A stretch of 64,000 nt of DNA from Anaerolineales bacterium UBA2395 (GTDB lineage: Bacteria; Chloroflexota; Anaerolineae; Anaerolineales; Villigracilaceae): assembly GCA_002343775.1 (NCBI GenBank), contig DDSH01000016.1, forward strand, positions 1-64,000, given 5' to 3'. This document shows, piece after piece, positions 1 through 7,574 of the stretch. The first letter of the stretch is position 1. Each line of letters begins with the position of its first letter. The translations under genes and the position numbers were made by a program. The notes below the pieces were generated by a model that was given only the letters and a program-made list of their open reading frames with translations, searched no databases and was not told the origin of the DNA.

Positions 1-911
1 CCCACCATCGGCGGGATCGCCCCCGCCCCGCCGCCAATGACAATATTTTGAACCGTTGCTTTCTTCAGCCACACGCTATAGAAGAATACATAATAGAAAA
101 TCCCAGCCAACGAAAGCAGCGCGGCAAGGAAATTGACATACCCAGCCATCACATAATAACTGACCAGGCACAACGCCAACCCATACGAAAGCCCTTCGGC
201 GGGGGTCAGGCGACCATCAGCCAATGGACGCTTGGATGTGCGCTGCATGTTCTTGTCGAGTTCACGGTCGATGTACTGGTTCAAGGCGCTCGAACCCGCC
301 GCTGCCAACGCCCCACCGAACAAGGTCCAGAACGTTAAAGAGGCGGATGGCCAGGCTTTGCCGCCTGCCACCAAACCACCGTACGTGGTTACCAAAAGCA
401 ACAGCACGATCACCGGCTTGGACAGGATGAAGAAATCCTTCACCCGATCTTTGAATGTCCCCTGATAGTCCGCAACACCATCTTCTTTCAAAGTTCCAGA
501 GATGAAAACCAGCATCGCAAGCGAAATCCACAAGGCAATTGCCGTCAAAGAATGCAGCACGACCAAATGGAACGAATATGCATCAGTGGTGCTCAATGCC
601 CCTACCAATGACTGCCCCAGAAACAAGACACCCGTAATGGTCGTCAACGGCAGCAGCACGGCATGATGACGCTGCTCACGCCATGCTTTGCGCCACACAT
701 CCAGCATCACCAGCGAAGCCATTCCCACCAGAATGAAATGGAACAACGTCAAATATCCGATCGGCTCGGTGGGAATGCACAAGGGCCAGCCGGAACAGAA
801 ATGCGTGGCGCCAGTCAACACCACCAGCCGCCCCACCACGGTGAGCATAAAGGTTGCTGCCAGCAGCAGCAGGGTCCTGCGCGCAAAAGAGGTCCGCAAG
901 GAATACTTCAT
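1..911 (-). CDS. ctaB: Fused half-CtaA (COX15-like) / CtaB heme O synthase, 3' end outside window
   Basis: Farnesylates heme b to heme O in the membrane, supplying heme for the caa3 oxidase encoded upstream. I translated it from the minus strand starting at the ATG at 911, two codons beyond the SURF1 stop; the frame stays open to base 1. Residues 1-150 give about four hydrophobic segments with conserved His (FHF, SFHLVVLH), resembling one four-helix half of COX15/CtaA heme A synthase. From residue 155 the sequence turns into UbiA-type prenyltransferase: SKPVIVLLLLV, then the prenyl-diphosphate site NQYIDRELD followed by RTSKRPLADGRL. A CtaA-CtaB fusion is known from Thermus, but there CtaA is full length. 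Whether the half domain makes heme A is unknown. It is last in the visible oxidase assembly operon. Confidence 0.85.
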   Translation of the reverse strand, partial: MKYSLRTSFARRTLLLLAATFMLTVVGRLVVLTGATHFCSGWPLCIPTEPIGYLTLFHFILVGMASLVMLDVWRKAWREQRHHAVLLPLTTITGVLFLGQSLVGALSTTDAYSFHLVVLHSLTAIALWISLAMLVFISGTLKEDGVADYQGTFKDRVKDFFILSKPVIVLLLLVTTYGGLVAGGKAWPSASLTFWTLFGGALAAAGSSALNQYIDRELDKNMQRTSKRPLADGRLTPAEGLSYGLALCLVSYYVMAGYVNFLAALLSLAGIFYYVFFYSVWLKKATVQNIVIGGGAGAIPPMV

Positions 912-914
912 TGG

Positions 915-1652
915 TTAATCGTCCTGCTTTCTCAAATAGAAGGGATAGCCAACAAACAAAATGGTCGCAAACGTGAACCACTGCAAAGCATACCCGAAAT
1001 GAGACCCTTCCGTCAATTCGATCTCCGGTTGGTATGGAATGGGCGGCGTGGTATCGTCCGGCGCAGGGTTCGGTTGCACAAACACATTCAAAATGGGATA
1101 AGAAAACTGGGCGGACATCATGTCCAGATCGAGATTATTCCACACGGCGAGTCTGGTTCCATCCATCGGCAGCGCATCGGCAACTCCGCCGAAGGCTGGT
1201 TTGCCCTGCCCAAGGCGGATCTGCCCCGTCACCTTGACAATGCCCGCCTCGTCGTAAACGCGCCAGTCTTCCGGGGCGGAGTCGCTTTCAGCGGGGATCC
1301 AGCCGCGGTTGACCAGGATCACTCCTCCGTCGAAAAGAAGCGGGGTGATCAAATGGAATCCGTAAATGCCATCGTTGTATTGATTCCGCATGGCAACTTG
1401 ATTCTCGAAATCATATTCCCCTGTCACCGTGACTGCCCGCCACTCCATTGTGGCAAGGTCTGCAGGGACATCTGCATTTAAATCCAAGGGGTCCTGCACA
1501 CGCATGTTCTCCACCTGAGCGTTGAAGGCGCGACGCTGGTCGAGCCGGTCCAATTGCCAGATGCCAAGACGAACACAAACCGCCGTGCCTGCGAACACCA
1601 ACAACGTGGTCACCGCCCACTTCAGCGAAAACATTCTATGCAGGACGGTCAT
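915..1652 (-). CDS. SURF1 family cytochrome oxidase assembly protein
   Basis: SURF1 proteins help insert heme A into subunit I of cytochrome c oxidase. The 245-residue product has the family layout: an N-terminal membrane helix (about residues 12-30) followed by LGIWQLDRLDQRRAFN, a long extracytoplasmic middle part with VTGEYDFENQVAMRNQ and VNRGWIP, and a C-terminal helix near residues 220-240 preceded by HFGYALQWFTFA. The start at 1652 overlaps the upstream cupredoxin-like gene by 17 nt; a second in-frame ATG at 1634 would remove the overlap. It lies between sco-like and ctaB genes, which fits its role exactly. Confidence 0.9.
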   Translation of the reverse strand: MTVLHRMFSLKWAVTTLLVFAGTAVCVRLGIWQLDRLDQRRAFNAQVENMRVQDPLDLNADVPADLATMEWRAVTVTGEYDFENQVAMRNQYNDGIYGFHLITPLLFDGGVILVNRGWIPAESDSAPEDWRVYDEAGIVKVTGQIRLGQGKPAFGGVADALPMDGTRLAVWNNLDLDMMSAQFSYPILNVFVQPNPAPDDTTPPIPYQPEIELTEGSHFGYALQWFTFATILFVGYPFYLRKQDD

Positions 1653-2139
1653 TCGTTTCCTTTTTCTTTCCGGAGGGAATCAAGCCGCTATACACGGCGA
1701 AGATCATCGAAAGCGGGAAGCCCGCAAAAAATATGCCATACACGCGTGTGCGCCATGTGACCGGCTCTTGAACGGTAAGCCCAAAGTAGTTATCCGGTTG
1801 GAAGGTACATTCATAAACAAGATGCTGCTCTGCCTCGAGCTTCAGGCTGGCAGATGAACCGGCTGGAATCCAAAGCGGACCCAGGATGTGGTTCTCGCTA
1901 TCGTTGTTGATGACTTTGATGGTATCGCCAACGACGAATTGCATATCGTCGGGGATGCCCAATTGCCCGCCCTGCCCCTGCCGGATCTTTTCCGCCGTGC
2001 CAGATGGAATGAGAATCTCGACCACTGTCGGGGCGCGGTTCTCTTTTTTAAGAAAAAAATACGCCAACTCGGTGGTCAATGCAGCAAGCACAAAGCCGAG
2101 GGCGAACGAGATCAGGATGCGATTCAAGGTGAAATTCAT
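1636..2139 (-). CDS. Membrane-anchored cupredoxin-like protein of the oxidase assembly cluster
   Basis: The 167-residue product has an N-terminal helix (about residues 8-28), an extracytoplasmic domain, and a second helix near 135-155. The middle part looks like a cupredoxin beta-sandwich: FVVGDTIKVINNDSENHILGP, then IPAGSSASLKL and VYECTFQPD. One His (in NHILGP) and one Cys (in YECTF) sit where copper ligands are expected. The usual second His and Met after the Cys are not seen, so copper binding is uncertain. The start is 2 nt downstream of the Sco stop codon, so the genes are probably translationally coupled. A role in copper delivery to the oxidase is inferred from position only. Confidence 0.6.
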   Translation of the reverse strand: MNFTLNRILISFALGFVLAALTTELAYFFLKKENRAPTVVEILIPSGTAEKIRQGQGGQLGIPDDMQFVVGDTIKVINNDSENHILGPLWIPAGSSASLKLEAEQHLVYECTFQPDNYFGLTVQEPVTWRTRVYGIFFAGFPLSMIFAVYSGLIPSGKKKETNDRPA

Positions 2140-2141
2140 TG

Positions 2142-2744
2142 CTACTCCAACAGCAATTTTATATCATGGACGATGTCTTCGACAGGCGTCTGGTAGGCAT
2201 AGGTGAGGCGCAGGTTGCCGTCCAGATCCACAAGGAATAGACGCGCCGTGTGGTTGATAATATCCCCGAATGCCGAGTCGCTTTCCACCACTTCGCGGAC
2301 AATCGAATACCCGCTCCAGATCGGTTGTAGTTCCTCTTCTGAGCCGCTCAAGCCAATAAAGGCTGGATGAAAGTGATTCGCGTACTTCTGAATTCTGTCA
2401 GCGGTATCCCGCTGCGGGTCCACGGAAACGAAGACAACCTGCACGTGCTGCGCATCGCCCCGCAGCGCATCCATGACCTGCTTCATCTCCGCCATGGTCG
2501 TCGGGCAGACATCCGGGCAGGAGGTGTAACCGAAAAAGAGGAGGACGATCTTCTCTTGCTGCTGACTTAGGCGGAATTCGCTGCCATCTGCTTTTGTGAG
2601 GGCGATCTCTGGAGCAGGCGGGAACGGCTCCGCAAAGCTCGTGCCGCGAAAAGAGGGCGGCTGCCAAAATACCAAGGTGAGAATAACAGCCACCCCAAGC
2701 ACAAGCAGGATGCCGCCTCCCATCCAGATTAATTTTTTATCCAT
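2142..2744 (-). CDS. SCO1/SenC family copper chaperone
   Basis: Sco proteins deliver copper to, or reduce the cysteines of, the CuA centre of oxidase subunit II. I chose the ATG at 2744 because a GAGAGG ribosome-binding site precedes it; the longer frame up to 2900 runs into the hairpin and the neighbouring gene. The 200-residue product has an N-terminal membrane anchor (residues 4-25), then a thioredoxin-fold domain with the copper motif TSCPDVCP and the third ligand in IINHTARLFLVD. FVSVDPQRDT is also typical of the family. It begins the assembly part of the cluster, after a terminator that follows the structural genes. Confidence 0.93.
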   Translation of the reverse strand: MDKKLIWMGGGILLVLGVAVILTLVFWQPPSFRGTSFAEPFPPAPEIALTKADGSEFRLSQQQEKIVLLFFGYTSCPDVCPTTMAEMKQVMDALRGDAQHVQVVFVSVDPQRDTADRIQKYANHFHPAFIGLSGSEEELQPIWSGYSIVREVVESDSAFGDIINHTARLFLVDLDGNLRLTYAYQTPVEDIVHDIKLLLE

Positions 2745-2761
2745 ACAACCTCTCAGTCCGA

Positions 2762-2800
2762 AAAACAACTCCGCCGCCTGTTCGGCGGCGGAGTTGTTTT
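2762..2800 (-). terminator. Strong hairpin terminator after the oxidase structural genes
   Basis: A perfect 17-bp inverted repeat (2762-2778 with 2784-2800) with a 5-nt loop is followed on the minus strand by a T run. It separates the subunit IV-III gene from the sco gene in the same direction, so it probably gives high structural and low assembly-factor expression by partial termination. Confidence 0.88.
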
Positions 2801-2803
2801 CAT

Positions 2804-3586
2804 TTATACAGCCGTGCCGATCAGATACAGCGCAGGGTAGAAGAAGATCCACACCAGGTCTACAAAGTGCCAGTAGACCGCGGCGGCTTCCACACCCCAA
2901 TGCTGTTCAGCGGAGTACACACCTTTACGGGCATTGTTCCAAACCACGCCAAGGAAGATGAGACCGGTCAGGACGTGGAACGCATGCATACCGGTCATCA
3001 TGTAGAACACGCCTCCCACCGGACCAACTGACGGGTTGCCGAAACTGGCGGTCAGACCTTCGTGTGCGGCAATGCGCCATTCCACGAACACCACGCCGAG
3101 GAAAAAGCCCAATCCTAACACGAAGGTGACGAGGGTGTTATTCATGAAGGCTTTTACGTCACCGTGCTTCATGGCGGTCTCGCCGCGGTTCATGAAGAAC
3201 GAAGAGACAAGCAATACAGCCGTTACAACCAAGCCCAGCGTCTGATTGAGATGCGGGCGGGTCATCCCAAGCAGGTTGGCGCGCATCACCATCAGACCGG
3301 CGAACACGAACGCATCGGAAAGGAGGAAGAGCCACAAGCCGATGCGGTTCGTACCGGTCTTGTAACGATAGGAATGCTCGTCATCGCCATCATCCGCATT
3401 CAGCTGGTAGATATGCATGTAGTAGTATACAACCAGCCCGGCTTTGATCACTGCCACGACGATAAGCAGGGGCACTGCGTCGAATGCGACGGCAATGAAG
3501 TACTCGATCACGGTCAAGACCGCGAGATAGACAAAGATCACCACACCCTGCATCAGGGCGGACGATTTATTTTGTGAATGGGTCAT
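2804..3586 (-). CDS. Cytochrome c oxidase subunit IV-subunit III fusion
   Basis: This 260-residue membrane protein appears to combine two oxidase subunits. Residues 1-70 resemble the small caa3/quinol oxidase subunit IV (CtaF/CyoD type): two to three helices with VVYYYMHIYQL. From about residue 80 it is subunit III: GLWLFLLSDAFVFAGLMVMR, then the family motif TGMHAFHVLTGL and the C-terminal VYWHFVDLVWIFFYPALYL. Subunit III carries no redox centre but stabilises subunit I and proton uptake. The gene lies 17 nt from subunit I and ends at the hairpin terminator. The fusion is read directly; assigning the N-terminal part to subunit IV rests on hydropathy and a short motif. Confidence 0.88.
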   Translation of the reverse strand: MTHSQNKSSALMQGVVIFVYLAVLTVIEYFIAVAFDAVPLLIVVAVIKAGLVVYYYMHIYQLNADDGDDEHSYRYKTGTNRIGLWLFLLSDAFVFAGLMVMRANLLGMTRPHLNQTLGLVVTAVLLVSSFFMNRGETAMKHGDVKAFMNNTLVTFVLGLGFFLGVVFVEWRIAAHEGLTASFGNPSVGPVGGVFYMMTGMHAFHVLTGLIFLGVVWNNARKGVYSAEQHWGVEAAAVYWHFVDLVWIFFYPALYLIGTAV

Positions 3587-3603
3587 TTTCTCGATCCTCG
3601 CCT

Positions 3604-5496
3604 TTATTTGTGTGCGCTTTTGGCAGATTCAACAAAACGGACATATGTTGAATCCTTCAAGCCGTAGTCATAAGGTTCCCCGACAACCTCAAAGGGCTGA
3701 TCGTAGTTATGCACCGGCATTGGGGAGGGAACCTGCCATTCGGGCGAGCGCGAATTCCAAACATTGCCCTCGGCTTTCTCGCCTTTTTTCATGCTGACGA
3801 AGAAGTTATACAGGAAGATGATTACCGAAATGGCGATCAGATAACCAGCAATGGTCATCAACAAATGATAAAAATCGATGCCAAGCGCCGGGTCGTAGTC
3901 TGCGATGCGGCGGCGCATCCCGATCAGACCGGTGTACATCATCAGGAATGTCAGCACGAAGAACGAGGGGGTCATCAACCAGAAGTGCAATTTGCCGAGC
4001 GTCTCGTTCATCTTGCGACCGGTCGCTTTGGGATACCAATAATAGATGGCGGCAAAGAAGGGGAAAACGAAGCCGCCAAAGATCGTGTCGTGGAAGTGCC
4101 CGACGATGAAATAGGTGTCGTGCAGGTGAAGGTCTGTGGAAACAGTGGCGTTCGGAGGTCCGGAAAGACCGCCCATGAGGAAGACCACGATCGCACCAAG
4201 CACGAATAACATCGGGGTCGGGGTCGAGATCTTGCCCTTCCACATTGTAGCAACCCACGAGAAGAATTTCACGCCGGTGGGGACAGCCACCAGCAGCGTG
4301 CTGTACATGAACGGCACACGCAGGTATTCGTTCATGCCGGAAGTGAACATGTGATGCGCCCAAACGACGAAGCCGACGAGCGCGATCCCCAAGGAGGACA
4401 TCGCGATCCAGCGGTAGCCGAACAACGGCTTACGGACGAAAACGGGCAGCAGCTCAGAGATCACACCCAAGCCGGGCAGGACGAACACGTATACCGCCGG
4501 GTGGGAGTAGAACCAGAACAGATGCTGGAAGAGCACGGGGTTGCCACCCTTGGCGGGGTCGAAAAAGCCCATGCCGAGCAAACGTTGGAACATGACCAGC
4601 TGGAAGGAAAGACCGATCAGCTGCGTGGCGGTCAGGGCGATGAGGGAGGTTGCAATCGCCGCCCAGACAAAGATCGGCATTTTCATGGCGGTCATGCCTT
4701 TGGCGCGCATACGCAGCACGGTGACGATCACGTTCAACGCGCCCAAAATGGATGACCAACCCGCCACGAACACACCCAGGAAGAACATCTGCATACCGAC
4801 CGGGGCGCGGGCGGAGAGAGGAGGATACCCGGTCCAGCCGGTATCGAAACCACCGAGGAACAAGCTCATCAACAAAAGCACCGCCGCAGGGACGGCGATC
4901 CAGTAGGAAAACGCGTTCAGGCGCGGGAACGCCATATCCTGCGCGCCGAGCAAGAGCGGAACCACATAGTTGATGATGCCCGAAATACCGAGCAGAATGG
5001 ATACGATCATGATCATGCCATGCAGTGACATCAGCGTGTTGTACAGCTGCGGTCCGTTCTGGCCGAACAGTTTGATATCTTCTGTCAGGAATTGCAGCTC
5101 GGAAGCGGCGAGTTCGGTGCGGAAGATCAACGCGAACAAACCACCGATGCCGATGAGCACCAACGCCACGAGTGTGTATTGGATGCCGATCACTTTGTGG
5201 TCGAGGGAAAGGTTGATGTACTTTTCCCAGCCGGTATGATGGTCTTCGTGATGATCGGGCGTATCAATGCCGCGCGCCCATTTAATCCAATCACTCGTCA
5301 CACCGGAGCCGACCAGGAAGAACAAGGCGCTGATAAACCCGCCCAGAACCCACGCGGGTTCGGTAAAGAAGAAGGTGTCTGTAGTGCTCAAGCCCATCAA
5401 TGCGCGGATGCCCGTGACCAGCCCCGCCCCCGCCAGAAGACCGATCAACTGCCAGAACAAGCCGCGCGCCAGGGCGCTCGAAAAGAATTTCTTCAT
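3604..5496 (-). CDS. ctaD: caa3-type cytochrome c oxidase subunit I, A2 type
   Basis: Catalytic subunit of the heme-copper oxygen reductase, reducing O2 to water and pumping protons. The product has 630 residues, longer than the usual 530-560 because of an N-terminal extension of about 90 residues with two more helices and a His-rich loop (DHHEDHH). Ligands visible: His159 in TLMSLHG for low-spin heme, the CuB site at FYSHPAVY (residues 329-336), the His pair in AHHMFTSG, and HFHDTIFGG for the hemes. The site reads YSHP rather than GHPE, the signature of A2-type oxidases, which lack the Glu of A1 enzymes. It lies between ctaC and the IV-III fusion, 18 nt from each. Confidence 0.97.
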   Translation of the reverse strand: MKKFFSSALARGLFWQLIGLLAGAGLVTGIRALMGLSTTDTFFFTEPAWVLGGFISALFFLVGSGVTSDWIKWARGIDTPDHHEDHHTGWEKYINLSLDHKVIGIQYTLVALVLIGIGGLFALIFRTELAASELQFLTEDIKLFGQNGPQLYNTLMSLHGMIMIVSILLGISGIINYVVPLLLGAQDMAFPRLNAFSYWIAVPAAVLLLMSLFLGGFDTGWTGYPPLSARAPVGMQMFFLGVFVAGWSSILGALNVIVTVLRMRAKGMTAMKMPIFVWAAIATSLIALTATQLIGLSFQLVMFQRLLGMGFFDPAKGGNPVLFQHLFWFYSHPAVYVFVLPGLGVISELLPVFVRKPLFGYRWIAMSSLGIALVGFVVWAHHMFTSGMNEYLRVPFMYSTLLVAVPTGVKFFSWVATMWKGKISTPTPMLFVLGAIVVFLMGGLSGPPNATVSTDLHLHDTYFIVGHFHDTIFGGFVFPFFAAIYYWYPKATGRKMNETLGKLHFWLMTPSFFVLTFLMMYTGLIGMRRRIADYDPALGIDFYHLLMTIAGYLIAISVIIFLYNFFVSMKKGEKAEGNVWNSRSPEWQVPSPMPVHNYDQPFEVVGEPYDYGLKDSTYVRFVESAKSAHK

Positions 5497-5514
5497 AGGA
5501 TTTCCTCTTCCAAA

Positions 5515-6534
5515 TTATTTAAGCGTTTGAATGTACGCAATGAGGTTTGCGATCTCTTCATCCGTCAAATTCGGGTATGGCGGCATGACAGAGGGGGATG
5601 TGAAGCCGGGTGCGATCTTTGCATTCGGATCGCGGATCGACTCGGTGATGTACGCTTCGTCCACGGTGATGGTGGAACCGTCCAACACGGTTTGTTCCTT
5701 GCCGAACAAACCGAACCAGGTCGGACCAGTGAGCGGTGAACCATCTGCCGAGTGGCAACCCACGCATCCATATTGGACCGCAGCAAGTTTACCCTTGCCT
5801 TCGGGGGTTTGAGCTGCCGCGGCAATTGCGATCTGTTCGGCGATCCAGGCATTGTAGCCTGCGTCATCAGTGACCACAATGGAGCTTTCCATTGCATAGT
5901 GAGAAACGCCGCACAATTCCGCGCACCGAACTTTGAAATTGCCCTCCAGCGTCGGGGTGATACGGTACTCGGTCACACGACCCGGCACAACGTCCTGTTT
6001 GACGCGCCATTCAGGAACCCAAAAGGAATGGATAACATCCGACGATTCCATCTTTAGGACGACCTGCTTGTTTAGCGGCAGGTAAAGTTCGGTACTGACG
6101 ATCCCATATTCCGGGTATTCGAAGACCCAGGTGAATTGCTGGGCTTTAACATTGACCACAAACGCCTGTGGATCCACCCGGCGGACTTCGCCCAGTGAGT
6201 ACGCACCAAGGTAGGCAAATATCACTACGATGATGAGCGGGGCGACCGTCCAGCCGATCTCAAGCGTGGTATTACCTTCGATGTGCTCGGCGTCCGTTGT
6301 ATCATCTTTCCGACGGCGGAAGACGAGCAGGCTGTAAATCATTGGCACAACAATGAGGGAAAACAAAAAGGAAATAACGATGATTTCCAAGTTCCATAGC
6401 TGGTCGATGGAAGCTGCCTGGGCGCTTCCTGCCACAGGGTGCATTTGTTTTGCAAGCCCAATGGCATCCAGACCCAGATACGTGAGAATGGACATCAAGA
6501 TGACCAGGATTCCCACAATCACAAAATGTTGCAT
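5515..6534 (-). CDS. ctaC: caa3-type cytochrome c oxidase subunit II with heme c domain
   Basis: Receives electrons and passes them through CuA to subunit I. The 339-residue protein has two N-terminal helices (about residues 5-25 and 48-72), then a third hydrophobic stretch near 95-112. The CuA ligands are visible as His169 (IHSFW) and the Cys204-Cys208-His212-Met215 set in RCAELCGVSHYAM. The C-terminal cytochrome c domain carries CVGCH at 257-261, and a Met in PSVMPPYPNLTDEEI is the likely sixth ligand. The fused heme c makes this a caa3 enzyme. It is first in the operon; the 258 bp upstream contain a 14-bp palindrome and the bcp terminator. Confidence 0.97.
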   Translation of the reverse strand: MQHFVIVGILVILMSILTYLGLDAIGLAKQMHPVAGSAQAASIDQLWNLEIIVISFLFSLIVVPMIYSLLVFRRRKDDTTDAEHIEGNTTLEIGWTVAPLIIVVIFAYLGAYSLGEVRRVDPQAFVVNVKAQQFTWVFEYPEYGIVSTELYLPLNKQVVLKMESSDVIHSFWVPEWRVKQDVVPGRVTEYRITPTLEGNFKVRCAELCGVSHYAMESSIVVTDDAGYNAWIAEQIAIAAAAQTPEGKGKLAAVQYGCVGCHSADGSPLTGPTWFGLFGKEQTVLDGSTITVDEAYITESIRDPNAKIAPGFTSPSVMPPYPNLTDEEIANLIAYIQTLK

Positions 6535-6721
6535 AGTCTCTCTCTCCTGAAAAGATTAGCACGGGGAAAGATCCCCGATGATTGATTAGGTGTATTCGGA
6601 TATTTACCGTCTAATTTGTCTCAATTTTCACAATTTCCGATTATATCAAACTCCATCTTTATTGTCACGAGTAAGAATAAGAGATGCTTAAGTTTCTTAC
6701 CTTCACATCATCCGATAAAAC

Positions 6722-6735
6722 TGTTCAATTGAACA
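6722..6735. promoter_or_regulatory. 14-bp perfect palindrome upstream of the oxidase operon
   Basis: TGTTCAATTGAACA is a perfect palindrome about 190 nt upstream of the ctaC start and just past the bcp stop. It has the symmetry of a dimeric repressor site, but no regulator in the window is linked to it. It could also be chance in an AT-rich gap. Confidence 0.3.
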
Positions 6736-6740
6736 ATCAA

Positions 6741-6765
6741 GCCGACGGTTCCTAAACCCGTCGGC
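6741..6765 (-). terminator. Hairpin terminator after bcp
   Basis: An 8-bp GC-rich stem (6741-6748 with 6758-6765) lies 28 nt past the bcp stop on the minus strand. The following bases are only moderately T-rich, so efficiency is uncertain. Confidence 0.55.
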
Positions 6766-6792
6766 ATCATGACCAATAAAGAGATCACCCAC

Positions 6793-7251
6793 CTACCCCA
6801 ACTCAGCCAGCAGCTCCGCGCTGTGTTCTGCCGGGCGCACGTTTTCATACACCTTTTTGATATTACCATCACCATCGATCAGGAACGTTGTACGCAGTAC
6901 GCCTTCATATTCCTTACCCATGAATTTCTTCGGTCCCCATACGCCATACAAGTCGCAGACCTTATGTCCATCATCCGCCAGCAGCGGGAATTGAAGTTGA
7001 TACTTCTTCTTGAACTTGGCATGCGACGCAACCGAATCCGGACTGACGCCGAGGATGACCACCCCGGCTTTTTCGTACGCTGAATAATCGTCGCGGAAGT
7101 TGCACGCTTCCTTCGTGCATCCGGGCGTATCGTCCTTCGGATAGAAATACAACACGACATTTTTTCCGCGATAATCGGAAAGCTTTCGCAGCACGTTGGT
7201 ATCGTCCAACAATTCGAATTCAGGTGCGGGGATACCGGAGGAAATAGGCAT
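6793..7251 (-). CDS. bcp: Thioredoxin-dependent peroxiredoxin (Bcp/PrxQ)
   Basis: Reduces hydrogen peroxide and organic hydroperoxides in the cytoplasm using thioredoxin. The 152-residue product has the full peroxiredoxin fold with FYPKDDTPGCTKEACNFRD: the peroxidatic Cys is in PGCT and a second Cys follows five residues later (CTKEAC), the PrxQ arrangement. GVSPDSVASHAKFKKKY and LRTTFLIDGDGNI are also typical. It ends in a weak hairpin before the oxidase operon, so co-expression with the oxidase is possible but not shown. Confidence 0.95.
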   Translation of the reverse strand: MPISSGIPAPEFELLDDTNVLRKLSDYRGKNVVLYFYPKDDTPGCTKEACNFRDDYSAYEKAGVVILGVSPDSVASHAKFKKKYQLQFPLLADDGHKVCDLYGVWGPKKFMGKEYEGVLRTTFLIDGDGNIKKVYENVRPAEHSAELLAELG

Positions 7252-7370
7252 GTGTGAAGAGTCTCCTTAAGCCGAATGCGCGCTATTATAACTGCAATTG
7301 TGGGATTGTTTGAGCGCAGCGTCACAAAGCGCAGCGGGAATCGCAGCCGCCGGAAGCCCTTGCGCAGAAC

Positions 7371-7399
7371 TTATCAATCCCAAGGTTAGGCAGTATAAT
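7371..7399 (+). promoter_or_regulatory. Promoter of tRNA-Leu and trigger factor
   Basis: TTATCA (7371-7376) and a consensus TATAAT (7394-7399) are spaced by 17 bp. The predicted start of transcription is about 28 nt upstream of the tRNA. Confidence 0.6.
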
Positions 7400-7433
7400 T
7401 GCGCCCGCCTGTTGGGCGTAAAATGCTCCACCC

Positions 7434-7515
7434 GGGGATGTGCTGGAATTGGCAGACAGGCATGACTTAGGATCATGTGTCGCAAGACGTGTGGGTTCGA
7501 CCCCCACCATCCCCA
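7434..7515 (+). tRNA. tRNA-Leu (anticodon UAG)
   Basis: The acceptor stem GGGGATG pairs with CATCCCC, and the T arm reads GTGGG-TTCGACC-CCCAC. The anticodon stem CATGA/TCATG encloses the loop CTTAGGA, giving anticodon UAG, which reads CUN leucine codons. A short variable arm (TGTCGCAAGACG region) fits a class II tRNA. The CCA tail is not encoded. The trigger factor gene starts 60 nt downstream, so the two probably share a transcript. Confidence 0.95.
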
Positions 7516-7574
7516 CTGAAATCATTTATAAAAGAACCTTAAGTCGCAGAAAACTTTGGGTTTCGGAGGAACCG

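Noticed and set aside
663..1481. A 272-codon frame on the plus strand
   Set aside because: It lies antisense to the SURF1 gene and the CtaB fusion, has no ribosome-binding site, and its translation is His/Gln-rich without domains.
7440..7574. A longer trigger factor starting inside the tRNA
   Set aside because: The added residues encode the tRNA in reading frame; the TTG with GGAGGA at 7575 is the only sensible start.
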